A stretch of DNA of 64,000 bases. Source: Acidilobus saccharovorans 345-15 (lineage in GTDB: Archaea > Thermoproteota > Thermoprotei_A > Sulfolobales > Acidilobaceae). Below are positions 48,068 to 56,546 of the stretch, in pieces. Position 1 is the stretch's first letter; each line of letters opens with the position of its first letter. The translations under genes and the position numbers were made by a program. The notes beneath the pieces were generated by a model. The model had not been told where the DNA came from. It worked only from the letters and a program-made list of their open reading frames with translations, and did not search any database. The stretch covers positions 1,302,001 to 1,366,000 of the forward strand of contig NC_014374.1 of assembly GCF_000144915.1 (NCBI RefSeq), read 5' to 3'.

Positions 48068-49144
48068 TTGGACGCGGAGGAGAGGCTGTCATTAATTACG
48101 AGGAACCTGGTAGAGGTCATAACCTATGACGAGCTCAAGGAGAAGGTGAGCTCCGGGGCCCAGCTCAAGGGTTACATAGGCTACGAGCCCAGCGGCCTGG
48201 CCCACATAGGGCACCTAATATGGATGTTCAAGGTTAAGGACCTCGTGGAGGCGGGCGTGCAGTTCAACGTCCTTGAGGCCACCTGGCACGCCATGATAAA
48301 CGACAAGTTCGGGGGCAACATGGAGCTCATAAGGAGGGCGGCGGTCCTCTTCAGGGAGATCATGAGGTCCCTGGACATACCGGTTGACAGGATAAACTTC
48401 GTTGACGCCGAGACCATGGTCTCTGACAAGGACTACTGGGCCCTGGTGCTCAAGGTGATGAAGATGACCAGCCTCGCCAGGATGAAGAGGGCCCTCACCA
48501 TAATGGGGAGAACCATGGACGAGGCGGAGCTCGACTCGTCCAAGCTTGTCTACCCAGCCATGCAGGTGTCTGACATAATTTACATGGACCTGGACATAGC
48601 GCTCGGCGGGCTTGACCAGAGGAAGGCCCACGTCCTCCAGCGCGAGGTGGCCGAGAGGATGGGGAGGAAGAAGGTGATAGCGCTCCACACGCCGATACTG
48701 ACTGGCCTCGAGGGCGGCAAGAGAATGGACAACGTGGAGAGCGACGAGCAGGCCGCCGCCTTCAAGATGTCCAAGTCAAAGGCCTCCTCGGCCATATTCC
48801 TCAATGACAGCCCCGAGCAGGTCAGGGCCAAGATAAGGGCTGCCTACTGCCCTCCAAGGCAGGTGGAGCTCAACCCGGTGATCGAGATAGCTAAGTACAT
48901 ACTGTTCTCGAGGCCCGGCTTCACGTTGCACGTTGAGAGGCCTGCCAAGTACGGCGGGCCCGTTGACTTCACGAGCTACGCTGAGCTCGAGAAGGCCTAC
49001 GTGGAGGGGAGGCTCCACCCGCTGGACCTCAAGGAGGCCGTTGCCGAGGCCCTCAATAAGATGCTCGAGGGGCCCAGGAAGCTGTTCGAGAGGCCCGACA
49101 TAGCCGAGCTCGTGGCCCAGCTGGAGTCCAAGGTGACCAGGTGA
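48068..49144 (+). CDS. tyrS: Tyrosyl-tRNA synthetase
   Basis: 358 residues from TTG 48068; the longer in-frame reading overlaps ubiD and is rejected. Class Ic synthetase: GYEPSGLAHIGHL (about 38-50, HIGH signature), YPAMQVSDIIYMDLDIALGGLDQRKAH (Tyr-specific) and KMSKSK (about 233-238). It attaches tyrosine to tRNA-Tyr. Length and motifs fit archaeal TyrRS. 43-bp gap from the ubiD gene. Confidence 0.95.
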   Translation: MDAEERLSLITRNLVEVITYDELKEKVSSGAQLKGYIGYEPSGLAHIGHLIWMFKVKDLVEAGVQFNVLEATWHAMINDKFGGNMELIRRAAVLFREIMRSLDIPVDRINFVDAETMVSDKDYWALVLKVMKMTSLARMKRALTIMGRTMDEAELDSSKLVYPAMQVSDIIYMDLDIALGGLDQRKAHVLQREVAERMGRKKVIALHTPILTGLEGGKRMDNVESDEQAAAFKMSKSKASSAIFLNDSPEQVRAKIRAAYCPPRQVELNPVIEIAKYILFSRPGFTLHVERPAKYGGPVDFTSYAELEKAYVEGRLHPLDLKEAVAEALNKMLEGPRKLFERPDIAELVAQLESKVTR

Positions 49145-49166
49145 GCTGGGGGCCTCGCCGCGGCGA

Positions 49167-50555
49167 TCAGGCCTGCCTGAAGGCCTCGGCCAGGACCTCC
49201 ATCGGCGACGGGTGTGGCGGGGCCAGCCAGTAGAGCCTCTCCGCGTCAAGGCCTGAGCCCATGGCCATGGCGAAGGCAGTCAGTATGGCGTGGGCCTCGG
49301 GGGCGAAGGCCTGGGCCCCGAGCACCCTGCCGGGCTCGTCAACAAGCACCTTGACCCACGAGTCCTGGTGGCCCAGCATTAACGTGTAGGAGTTGGCCTT
49401 CATGCTGTACCTTATGACGTCGAACTTAACGCCCATGGCCCTGAGCTCCTCCTCGGTGTAGCCCACGTAGCCCATCTCCGGCACGGTATAGACGACGGAG
49501 GGAACGTCCAGGTAGCTCATCCTGTAGGCCTCCCTGCCGACTAGGATGTTCCTGGCCGCCACCAGGCTGCCCCTCACGGCCGCGTGGTAAAGCATGGCCT
49601 TTCCAGTGACGTCGCCGGCAGCGAACACGTTTTCCCTGCTCGTCCTCATGCCTGGGGACACCTTTATGCCGGGGCCAACGTCAAGGCCCAGGACCTCGAG
49701 GCCGTAGCCCTCAAGCCTGGGCCTCCTGCCAACCGCCATTATAACCTCGTCGGCCCGAACCTCTATGGAGCCCCCGTCCCTTGAGGTCGCCCTGAGGACC
49801 TTGGCCTGGCCCCTCCTCTCAACCGAGGAGGCGGCGTAGCCGAGCCTCACGTCAACGCCCCTCCTCTGCAGTGCCCTGAGGGCCGCCCTCGAGAGGTCCA
49901 TGGGCATGTTGGGCAGGAGCCTGTCCATCATCTCGACGAGGGTCACCTTGACTCCAAACCTTGAGAGCACCTCGGCCGCCTCGACACCTATGTAGCCGCC
50001 CCCCACTATGGCCACTGAGTCCGGCAGCTCCCTGGGGGTCCTCATGTAGGTGTAGAGGTCATCGCTGGTCATGCAGAGCTCCGCTCCAGGGATCCTGGGC
50101 ACCACGTTAACCGAGCCCGCCCCTATGTGGAGGTACCTGAAGTTTACGGTGAGCTCGCCCTCCTGGGTCCTGACCCTGAGCTCCCTGTCGCTCACTATGG
50201 TGGCCCAGCCCCTGAGCACGGTCAGCCTCTCGGACAGCTGCTCGGCCATCCACTTCAGCTGCGAGAACACCTGGGACTGGACCCTGTCCTTAGCGTCAAC
50301 GGCCCTCCTCCAGACCTCGTCGGGGTCCACCTTAGCGCCGATGGAGACTGCCTCGTCAACCTTCAGGGCCCACTCCCTGAGGGCCTTTGAGGGCACGCAG
50401 CCGCTGTGGAGGCACTCGCCCCCTAGGAACTCCCTGTCGTCAACTAGGGCCACCCTAAGGCCCGCCCTGGCGAGCTCGAAGGCTCCTGGGTAGGAGGCAC
50501 CGCCCCCTCCTATGAGGGCCACGTCTACCGTCAGGGCGCCGGACAAAAGCTTCAC
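49167..50555 (-). CDS. Pyridine nucleotide-disulfide oxidoreductase, dihydrolipoyl dehydrogenase type
   Basis: 462 residues. FAD loop LIGGGGASYPGAFELARAG, redox disulfide GGECLHSGCVPSK (two Cys spaced by four), NAD loop VAIVGGGYIGVEAAEVL, second FAD motif VFAAGDVTGK and a C-terminal HPSPMEVLAEAF, corresponding to the His-Glu catalytic pair region of lipoamide dehydrogenase. Either E3 of a 2-oxoacid dehydrogenase or a stand-alone mercuric/CoA-disulfide-type reductase. No E2 or lipoyl gene is nearby. GTG 50555; only 13 bp from the divergent start at 50569. Confidence 0.88.
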   Translation of the reverse strand: MKLLSGALTVDVALIGGGGASYPGAFELARAGLRVALVDDREFLGGECLHSGCVPSKALREWALKVDEAVSIGAKVDPDEVWRRAVDAKDRVQSQVFSQLKWMAEQLSERLTVLRGWATIVSDRELRVRTQEGELTVNFRYLHIGAGSVNVVPRIPGAELCMTSDDLYTYMRTPRELPDSVAIVGGGYIGVEAAEVLSRFGVKVTLVEMMDRLLPNMPMDLSRAALRALQRRGVDVRLGYAASSVERRGQAKVLRATSRDGGSIEVRADEVIMAVGRRPRLEGYGLEVLGLDVGPGIKVSPGMRTSRENVFAAGDVTGKAMLYHAAVRGSLVAARNILVGREAYRMSYLDVPSVVYTVPEMGYVGYTEEELRAMGVKFDVIRYSMKANSYTLMLGHQDSWVKVLVDEPGRVLGAQAFAPEAHAILTAFAMAMGSGLDAERLYWLAPPHPSPMEVLAEAFRQA

Positions 50556-50568
50556 CGCAGAGCGCGGG

Positions 50569-51252
50569 ATGCCAAGGTATTTCAGCCTTATCCTTAGGCA
50601 TTACAGTATTTACCTTGGCCTCCACAGGGAGCTCGGTGAGCCGGTGCTCAGGGCCAGCGAGTCCATAGCGGCCTCCCGCCTGGAGTCCATGGGCTTCAGG
50701 GTGCTGGAGTTCCACAGGAAGGTCATAGTAGACGGCGTCGAGGCCTCGGACATAGACATAGTTGCAGAGAAGGACAACGTCCTATACGCAGTCGAGGTCA
50801 AGGCCGGCCTGGTTGACGTGTCTTCCGTCAGGCAGGCCTACGTTAACTCCGTGCTCACGGGCATGAGGCCAGCCATAGTGGCCAGGGGCTACTCGGACGA
50901 GGCGGCCAGGGCGGTGGCCTCGAGGCTCGGGGTTGAGGTGATAATTTTGGATGACCAGCTCTTCGTTCAGCCCGACGAGCTGAGGGAGCTGATAGTTGAC
51001 GCCGTGGAGGAGGCCCTGGAGAGGGTGACGCTGCCGCTCTCCTTCTGCGGCAGCCTGAGCGAGGAGGAGCTCAGGGCGGTCAAGGCCATAGCGTCGGCCG
51101 AGGACTTCAGCTCCGCGGCCAAGGCGCTCGGGGTCACGACGGAGCAGCTGGGAAGGCTCGTGGAGTCCATGAGGAGGAGGGGCGTTATGCCGAGGGGCGA
51201 CTTCAGGGCCATGAGGGTGGCCTCGAGGCTTTTGCTCCTGTGCAGCCGCTGA
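50569..51252 (+). CDS. RecB-like restriction-fold nuclease with HTH tail
   Basis: About 227 residues from ATG 50569. The central ASDIDIVAEKDNVLYAVEVKAG (about 60-81) carries the D...ExK active-site pattern of the PD-(D/E)xK / RecB-like fold. Residues 165-215 form a predicted helix-turn-helix (AAKALGVTTEQLGRLVESMRRRG). The substrate is probably DNA, as a repair or Holliday-type nuclease, but that is inferred from the fold. The divergent flavoprotein start is 13 bp away, so the promoter must lie inside one of the genes or one start is wrong. Confidence 0.75.
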   Translation: MPRYFSLILRHYSIYLGLHRELGEPVLRASESIAASRLESMGFRVLEFHRKVIVDGVEASDIDIVAEKDNVLYAVEVKAGLVDVSSVRQAYVNSVLTGMRPAIVARGYSDEAARAVASRLGVEVIILDDQLFVQPDELRELIVDAVEEALERVTLPLSFCGSLSEEELRAVKAIASAEDFSSAAKALGVTTEQLGRLVESMRRRGVMPRGDFRAMRVASRLLLLCSR

Positions 51253-51333
51253 GCTTATTTGGCTAGTGTTTCCGATATATCAGTGAGAGAGTGAAGCGGC
51301 ACGGAGGCAGTTGAGACCCAGGACCTGACGAGG

Positions 51334-52251
51334 GTGTTCAAGGTCAAGTCGCTGGAGGTCAGGGCCCTGGACGGGGTGAGCATCAGGGTCCCCAGGAGCT
51401 CGGTGGTCGCCCTGGTGGGCCCCAACGGCTCGGGCAAGACGACGCTGATAAAGATACTCTCAACTCTCCTGCTCCCCACCTCCGGGAAGGCCTACGTCAT
51501 GAGCTATGACGTCACAAGGGACGTCAAGGAGGTCAGGGGAAGCATAGGGCTCGTGCTGACGGGCGAGAGGCTTTTCTACTACAGGCTCACGGGCTACGAG
51601 AACCTGCTCTTCTTCGCGAGCCTCTACGACATGAGCCTCGGCGAGGCCAGGCGGAGGGCGAGGGAGACGCTGGAGCTCGTGGGCCTGGGCAGGTGGGCAA
51701 ACGTGCAGTACATGAAGTACAGCCTGGGGATGCAGAGGAGGCTCGCCATAGCCAGGGCCCTGATCCACGACCCCCCGGTGCTGCTGCTGGATGAGCCTAC
51801 CCTGGGCCTCGACCCGGTCTCAGCCAGGGAGCTGAGGGGTCTTGTCAAGTCCCTCTCGAGGGACAAGGCCGTCCTCATGACTAGCCACTACATGGGCGAG
51901 GTGGAGGGCCTGGCAGACTACATCTACGTGATAAAGTACGGCAGGATAATAGCCGAGGGCACTCCTGCCAGCCTCAAGGCTGCGGTCGGCAAGGTCGTGG
52001 AGGCCTCGCTCCCCTACGACGCCGTCCCCCAGGACCTGAGGAGGTTCATGGCGTTCGTCAGGGGGAGCAGGGCGGTGCTCAGGGTGCCCAGGAGCATGGC
52101 CGACAGGCTCGACGGGAGGGCCGAGTACTACAGGGAGGACGAGCCGACCCTTGAGGACGTCTACGCCGCCCTGGTGGGCGAGGAGACTATGGAGATAGAC
52201 CACAGGTCCAGGGTCAGGGGAGGCTGGGCCTGGAGGGGTGGGATGGCTTGA
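51334..52251 (+). CDS. ABC transporter ATPase (ABC-2 exporter type)
   Basis: 305 residues from GTG 51334. Walker A GPNGSGKTT (near 29-37), signature KYSLGMQRRLAIARAL (SxGMQRR form), Walker B LLLDEPTLGLD, His switch TSHYMGE, and a C-terminal extension typical of drug/NatA-type exporters. The first beta strand of the domain (reading ETQDLTRVF) precedes this GTG, and an ACG at 51301 would restore it (see findings). The stop overlaps the permease gene by 4 bp. Substrate unknown. Confidence 0.9.
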   Translation: MFKVKSLEVRALDGVSIRVPRSSVVALVGPNGSGKTTLIKILSTLLLPTSGKAYVMSYDVTRDVKEVRGSIGLVLTGERLFYYRLTGYENLLFFASLYDMSLGEARRRARETLELVGLGRWANVQYMKYSLGMQRRLAIARALIHDPPVLLLDEPTLGLDPVSARELRGLVKSLSRDKAVLMTSHYMGEVEGLADYIYVIKYGRIIAEGTPASLKAAVGKVVEASLPYDAVPQDLRRFMAFVRGSRAVLRVPRSMADRLDGRAEYYREDEPTLEDVYAALVGEETMEIDHRSRVRGGWAWRGGMA

Positions 52252-53084
52252 GCCTGGCCAGGAGGCTGAGCGTTGTGGCCGCCAGGCTCTACGCCTACGT
52301 TTACCTAAGGGGCTTCAGGGTCTGGAGCACCTACAGGACGCAGATAGCGCTTAACGTGGTCAGTTGGGTCCTCCCCGTGTTCACATACTACTTCACTGGG
52401 ACAGCCCTCGGCGCCAGGATAGTGAGCGGGGCCTTCAGTATGAGGCCCCAGGAGTACACGCCCTTCGTCGTCATTGGCCTGGCCTTCCAGGGCTACGTGT
52501 CCTCCGTCATAACGACGATAAGCGGGAGGATGAGGAACGAGCAGCTCATGGGCACCATAGAGTACTACCTGATGACGCAGAGCGGGGTCCTCGGCATGCT
52601 TATATACTCGACGCTGTGGGGCTTCATAATGAACTCGATAAGCATGGCTGTTACCCTGGCCATAGGCTACGGCCTGGGCGTCAGGTACGCGGCCTCAGGC
52701 CTGCTGGCCGCGGTGATCATAGTGGCCGAGCTGCTCATAGCTACCGTCGGCATATCAATGGTGGCAGGGGGCGTAGTGATGATAACCAAGCAGGGCAACC
52801 CGGTGGCGTTCTTCTTCTCAACGGTCACCACACTGATAGCTGGCACCGTGTTCCCCGTGTCCGTGCTCCCGGCGTGGCTCAGGTACTTGAGCTACGCCGT
52901 GCCCCTGACGCCCGCCCTCCAGGGCCTCAGGCTGTCGCTCCTTGATGGCGTCGGCGTGGGCGGCGCCCTCTGGTACATACTTGTGCTCCTGGCCTATGAC
53001 GTGGTCCTGCTGCCCCTGGGAGTCGCAGTTTACACGTACGGCTTCAACAGGGCCAGGAGGGACGGCACGCTCAGCGAGTACTGA
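52248..53084 (+). CDS. ABC-2 type permease
   Basis: 278 residues with six hydrophobic helices in the ABC-2 layout. Helix 5 region: GTVFPVSVLPAWLRYLSYAVPLTPALQGLR, the conserved segment of DrrB/NatB-type permeases. It pairs with the ATPase gene just upstream (4-bp overlap, TTG start 52248). Likely exports lipids, drugs or polysaccharide; not resolvable. The 3' end overlaps the convergent HAD gene by 14 bp. Confidence 0.88.
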   Translation: MSLARRLSVVAARLYAYVYLRGFRVWSTYRTQIALNVVSWVLPVFTYYFTGTALGARIVSGAFSMRPQEYTPFVVIGLAFQGYVSSVITTISGRMRNEQLMGTIEYYLMTQSGVLGMLIYSTLWGFIMNSISMAVTLAIGYGLGVRYAASGLLAAVIIVAELLIATVGISMVAGGVVMITKQGNPVAFFFSTVTTLIAGTVFPVSVLPAWLRYLSYAVPLTPALQGLRLSLLDGVGVGGALWYILVLLAYDVVLLPLGVAVYTYGFNRARRDGTLSEY

Positions 53085-53775
53085 GCTCCAGGATCACCTG
53101 CCTGAGCCCCCTGAGGTCAGGCACCACCGCAAACCCCAGCTCCGGGAGCACAATCGCCTCGCTCACCCTGCCCCTGGCGACCAGCACCGCCCTGAGGCCG
53201 GCCGCCAGGGCGCCCCCCAGGTCCTCCGACGCCCTGTCGCCCACGTGCACGAGCTCGCTGACGTCAACCCCCAGTCCCTTCGCTGCGGCCAGGAAGGCCT
53301 CAGGGCTCGGCTTTGAGTGGCCTATCTCGTCGGCAAAGCCCATGAAGTCGAAGGCGTCCCCGAAGGCCCTGCTCAGGAGCCTCCTGGTGGCGGAGCTCGA
53401 CCAGAACAGGGTGTTCCCCAGGACCCCGACCCTGAGGCCCAGCCCCCTCACATCCCTCACTGCCTCCAGCGAGTCCTGGAAGGCGACGGCGCTCACGTCA
53501 AGGGAGGCCACGGCATCGTTTATAACCTGCAGCAGGTCGCCCCCGTAGCCGAGGGATGACGCCAGGTAGCTGACCGAGGCCCTGACGCTCTCGGCGCCGC
53601 TGAGCCCCCTGAGCTGCCTGAGCCTCCTGACGTGCCTGTCCGCCTCGCTGACTGCCTTCCTGACGTCGTCCACGGGCCTTCCCGTGGCCCTTGAGACGGC
53701 CCCTATCATCGCCTCCCTGGCCACCTTGAGGTTCAGCAGCGTGTCCCAGACGTCAAACGTAACGGCCCTTATCAT
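53071..53775 (-). CDS. HAD-superfamily hydrolase
   Basis: 234 residues. Motif I FDVWDTLL (Asp8, Asp11), motif II LGNTLFW (Thr), motif III Lys in GHSKPSPEAF, motif IV VGDRASEDLGGA. The helical cap sits after motif I (about 15-85). This matches class I HAD phosphatases of the phosphoglycolate/haloacid type; substrate unknown. ATG 53775. Soluble. Confidence 0.88.
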   Translation of the reverse strand: MIRAVTFDVWDTLLNLKVAREAMIGAVSRATGRPVDDVRKAVSEADRHVRRLRQLRGLSGAESVRASVSYLASSLGYGGDLLQVINDAVASLDVSAVAFQDSLEAVRDVRGLGLRVGVLGNTLFWSSSATRRLLSRAFGDAFDFMGFADEIGHSKPSPEAFLAAAKGLGVDVSELVHVGDRASEDLGGALAAGLRAVLVARGRVSEAIVLPELGFAVVPDLRGLRQVILELSTR

Positions 53776-54099
53776 GGCCTCTCGCCGGAGGGAAGCCAGG
53801 GAGTTTACTCATAGCCTAAAGCCTTTTAATTACATCTAACCTTTCACGGCGTCCTCTTAAGGGGTCACATACGGCCACCTCTAAGTCATTGGAACCGCTT
53901 GAGGAGGACGCCGCTATTATCTCATAATATCACATGTACACATATATTTTCCTTGCAAGGTTAAGTGGGGCCGCGGAGCCTTCCCTAAATTAATCAAAGG
54001 AGTTTCAGCTTTTGCGCCTTTGAGGCTTAGAATTAAAACTTCGTGTGTTCCGGCGCGGCGACCGTGAGCCTCTTTGGCCCGTTACATCTCTTGGCATCT
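53776..54099. other. Intergenic stretch of 324 bp, no gene
   Basis: Between the HAD gene start and the end of the secreted-protein gene, both on the reverse strand. It holds the HAD promoter (TATA-like AATTAAAAGGC on the reverse strand near 53821-53831), the inverted-repeat RNA candidate at 53847-53913, and an AT-rich part (TATCTCATAATATCACATGT... up to 53950). Short reading frames here do not have genome-like codon use. No tRNA or known RNA family is seen. Confidence 0.6.
53847..53913 (+). ncRNA. Candidate hairpin RNA or long inverted repeat
   Basis: CGGCGTCCTC (53847-53856) and GAGGACGCCG (53904-53913) form a perfect 10-bp stem closing a 47-nt interior. Inside, AGGGGT...ACCTCT can pair with one G-U. 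A TATA-like CTTTTAATTA (53823-53832) is 20-25 bp upstream. Strand and function are unproven; it could also be a DNA-level regulatory palindrome for the HAD gene. Confidence 0.35.
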
Positions 54100-55761
54100 T
54101 CAGGGCGAGGAGGTGAGGTTTATGAACACGAGCTCCCTGGGCAGCGTGAAGCCGTAGCCGCTGGCGTTATAGTACACAGGCGTCAGGTTGCTGTAGTATG
54201 CGCTGGCATAGTAGCCCTTCGGCAGGCCATTGCCTATCAAGATAGTGTTTGCGCTGACTGCCACTGAATAGCTTTGGTACTGGAAGGGGTTGAGGACCCC
54301 AGCTATCAGGTCCGCGGCCGCTGCCGCCTCAGCCCGGCCAAATATCATTGAAATAGTCTTGCTCGCCGACGCTATGGCCGAGCCCAGATCAAGGCCCACG
54401 CCCAGGGGGGAGCTGGCCCCGTTAACCCCGACCGAGAGGTCAACGAAGGCCTTGGTGAGGGTGCTGCCAGGGCTCACGGTGGCATAATAAGCCAGGTTCG
54501 TCGCATAGTCCTGCCATATGACGGGCGCTGGCGTGTTGGGCAGGGGGCAGGTCGAGTTCATGCCAGTCCCGAGGAAGCGGCCTGGAGACTGCATGAGCAG
54601 CTCCTGCTCGTAGGCCCACATGCTCAGGTTGACGCACCTGTCGTAGGCCTGCCAGACGTATACTGCTGGAGCCTCAGCGCCGTTATCTTCTACTACCTGG
54701 ACCTCTGTTAGCTGGAGGCCAAGGTACCAGGCCACTACAGATGAACCCGCCTCCTCGGTCCAGTTGACAAGCGCGCCCTGGCCCACTATATAGAGCTGGC
54801 CTAAGTTGAGGGTAAGCGTTGGGGTGTCAGCCTCGGTTCCGTTACCCTCGACCACCTTACCCCCTGTCGTGAACGTAAATGCGGCACCCATCAGGGGGGA
54901 CAGCTCGCTGACCGCCTGGAAAAGCTTTCCCGACTCAGCGTCTCCTAGGGCTGACTCGAACTCACTGCCGAGCAGGGTAATTGAGTTCACGCTGAACTGG
55001 TCAACCAGCTCAGAGGCGTCAAGGATCTCTATGACCGCGTTTGCGGAGCCTGACCCGCTGACTGTGCTGGGCTGCGCTGCCGCCAGGGCGAGGCTTATTG
55101 GAGCCATGCCTGTGTCGTTGGGATACCACGCCAGAACGTGAGGCACTAGGTAATACGGAGGCGAGGCGGGCTCAGTAGTTATAGTGGTGCTGACTGTTGT
55201 CGTAGTAGCGCTTTGCGCTGGCGTCGTCCCACCCATGTTCTCCGTAACCTTAATGCCATTGCCGGAGGTTTCCAGAATAGTCCTGAATGGATGGCCCACT
55301 ATCACGCTTATTACAGCTCCCCTGCCGCTCAGGGCAAGGCTCAGGTTCAGGGGCTGGTAGATGGGCTGCGCTATAACCTCAACGCTTCCGTTAGGGAGGT
55401 CCACGGCGTATGAGACCCATATTATTATTGAGGGCTCCAGGGAGTACACGACGGCCCTGCCATACCTGTGCACCCAGTCCTCAGCCCAGCCGGTCAGCCT
55501 CCCTGCGCTTATGTTCGCCTGCGGGCCGGTGCCGTTGTACACCGCAATGAACTGCGTCCCATCGGGGGTCGGCGCCCAGGCCCACACCGAGAAGGAGGCG
55601 TTGGTCAGTTGGACGGGTTCGCTGTCGTTCGCGACGGCATAGGCCTTTATTATTATTTCCTCCCCGTGGCGCAGCAGCTTAGGTATAAGATAAAGCCCTG
55701 TTAGCAGGGAGGTCGCGACAACTATGACTAAAATGGCAGCTAAGGCGCCAACAGCCTTCAC
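54100..55761 (-). CDS. Membrane-anchored extracellular protein, Thr-rich linker
   Basis: 553 residues. N-terminal anchor helix (about 5-25), an extracellular beta-rich domain (about 35-175), a low-complexity Thr/Ser/Ala linker (about 180-200) and a second large domain (205-553) with multiple NxS/T sites and few cysteines. No family recognised. GTG 55761 with a strongly AT-rich upstream region (55790-55870). Stands alone. Confidence 0.65.
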   Translation of the reverse strand: MKAVGALAAILVIVVATSLLTGLYLIPKLLRHGEEIIIKAYAVANDSEPVQLTNASFSVWAWAPTPDGTQFIAVYNGTGPQANISAGRLTGWAEDWVHRYGRAVVYSLEPSIIIWVSYAVDLPNGSVEVIAQPIYQPLNLSLALSGRGAVISVIVGHPFRTILETSGNGIKVTENMGGTTPAQSATTTTVSTTITTEPASPPYYLVPHVLAWYPNDTGMAPISLALAAAQPSTVSGSGSANAVIEILDASELVDQFSVNSITLLGSEFESALGDAESGKLFQAVSELSPLMGAAFTFTTGGKVVEGNGTEADTPTLTLNLGQLYIVGQGALVNWTEEAGSSVVAWYLGLQLTEVQVVEDNGAEAPAVYVWQAYDRCVNLSMWAYEQELLMQSPGRFLGTGMNSTCPLPNTPAPVIWQDYATNLAYYATVSPGSTLTKAFVDLSVGVNGASSPLGVGLDLGSAIASASKTISMIFGRAEAAAAADLIAGVLNPFQYQSYSVAVSANTILIGNGLPKGYYASAYYSNLTPVYYNASGYGFTLPRELVFINLTSSP

Positions 55762-55957
55762 AGGGCAGCCGCCGATTGTTACTAAGGGACGCGTGTTTAT
55801 AAGATCTTTCTTATAAAACTTTCTTATCTCAATTTTATTTATTTTAATTTTAATATTTCAATATATTATGTACTTGGGCAGCTGTTTTACATTTTAAAGT
55901 TTGTAATAAATAGACAAGAACTAATGTCTCGCGGGGCCTGGGTTGATGTTCCTCGCC

Positions 55958-56536
55958 TCACTCTACCTTGCCTGCCCCCTCCTGTAGCCCCAGGACCTCA
56001 GATGCCTCGGAGGCGAGCCTGTGGGCCACCCTTATGGGCTCAGGCACCCTGGTGAAAAACTGGTATAGCTCAACGAGCTTAGCGGCCTCATCGACGCCCA
56101 TGCCCCACGTAACGAGGTAGAGCCTGCCCCTCCTCGTGTTAACCTCCCTCGCGCCCGAGACCAACGATATGGCCCTGAGCCTCAGCTCCGCGTCCCTGAA
56201 GTGCTGCCTCAGCGGCCTTGAGAGCCTCCCGAGGCTAGGCATGTAGGAGTACACCACGACCACGGGCATGCCCGTCAGCCTGCTGAGGCCCGGCAGCGAG
56301 ACGAAGTTGAAGCCGCCTATGGTTATGGAGTCCAGCATTATGACCCCTGGGGGCCTCGCCATGAGCGACACCATGCCTGATATCACTGAGGTGGCGTCGA
56401 GGCCATCGACGCGTATCAGGCCTATTGAGGCGCTGCGAGGCCACAGCTCCCTGTAGGAGACGCAGGCGACCGCCGTGACCCCGCCCCCCAGCTTTTTGAC
56501 GACGCCGTCGTCGCACGCGACAGCAGTGAACTCCAA
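55958..56536 (-). CDS. DUF99 family protein (endonuclease V-like)
   Basis: 192 residues with the DUF99 pattern: AVACDDGV at the N-terminus, IRVDGLDAT, VIMLDSITIGGFNFV, and GMPVVVVYSYMPS. DUF99 proteins have an endonuclease V/RNase H-like fold and are widespread in archaea with no proven role, though repair or RNA processing has been suggested. TTG start 56536; 10 bp after the GH3 gene on the same strand, so likely cotranscribed. Confidence 0.85.
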   Translation of the reverse strand: MEFTAVACDDGVVKKLGGGVTAVACVSYRELWPRSASIGLIRVDGLDATSVISGMVSLMARPPGVIMLDSITIGGFNFVSLPGLSRLTGMPVVVVYSYMPSLGRLSRPLRQHFRDAELRLRAISLVSGAREVNTRRGRLYLVTWGMGVDEAAKLVELYQFFTRVPEPIRVAHRLASEASEVLGLQEGAGKVE

Positions 56537-56546
56537 GGCGGGCCCC

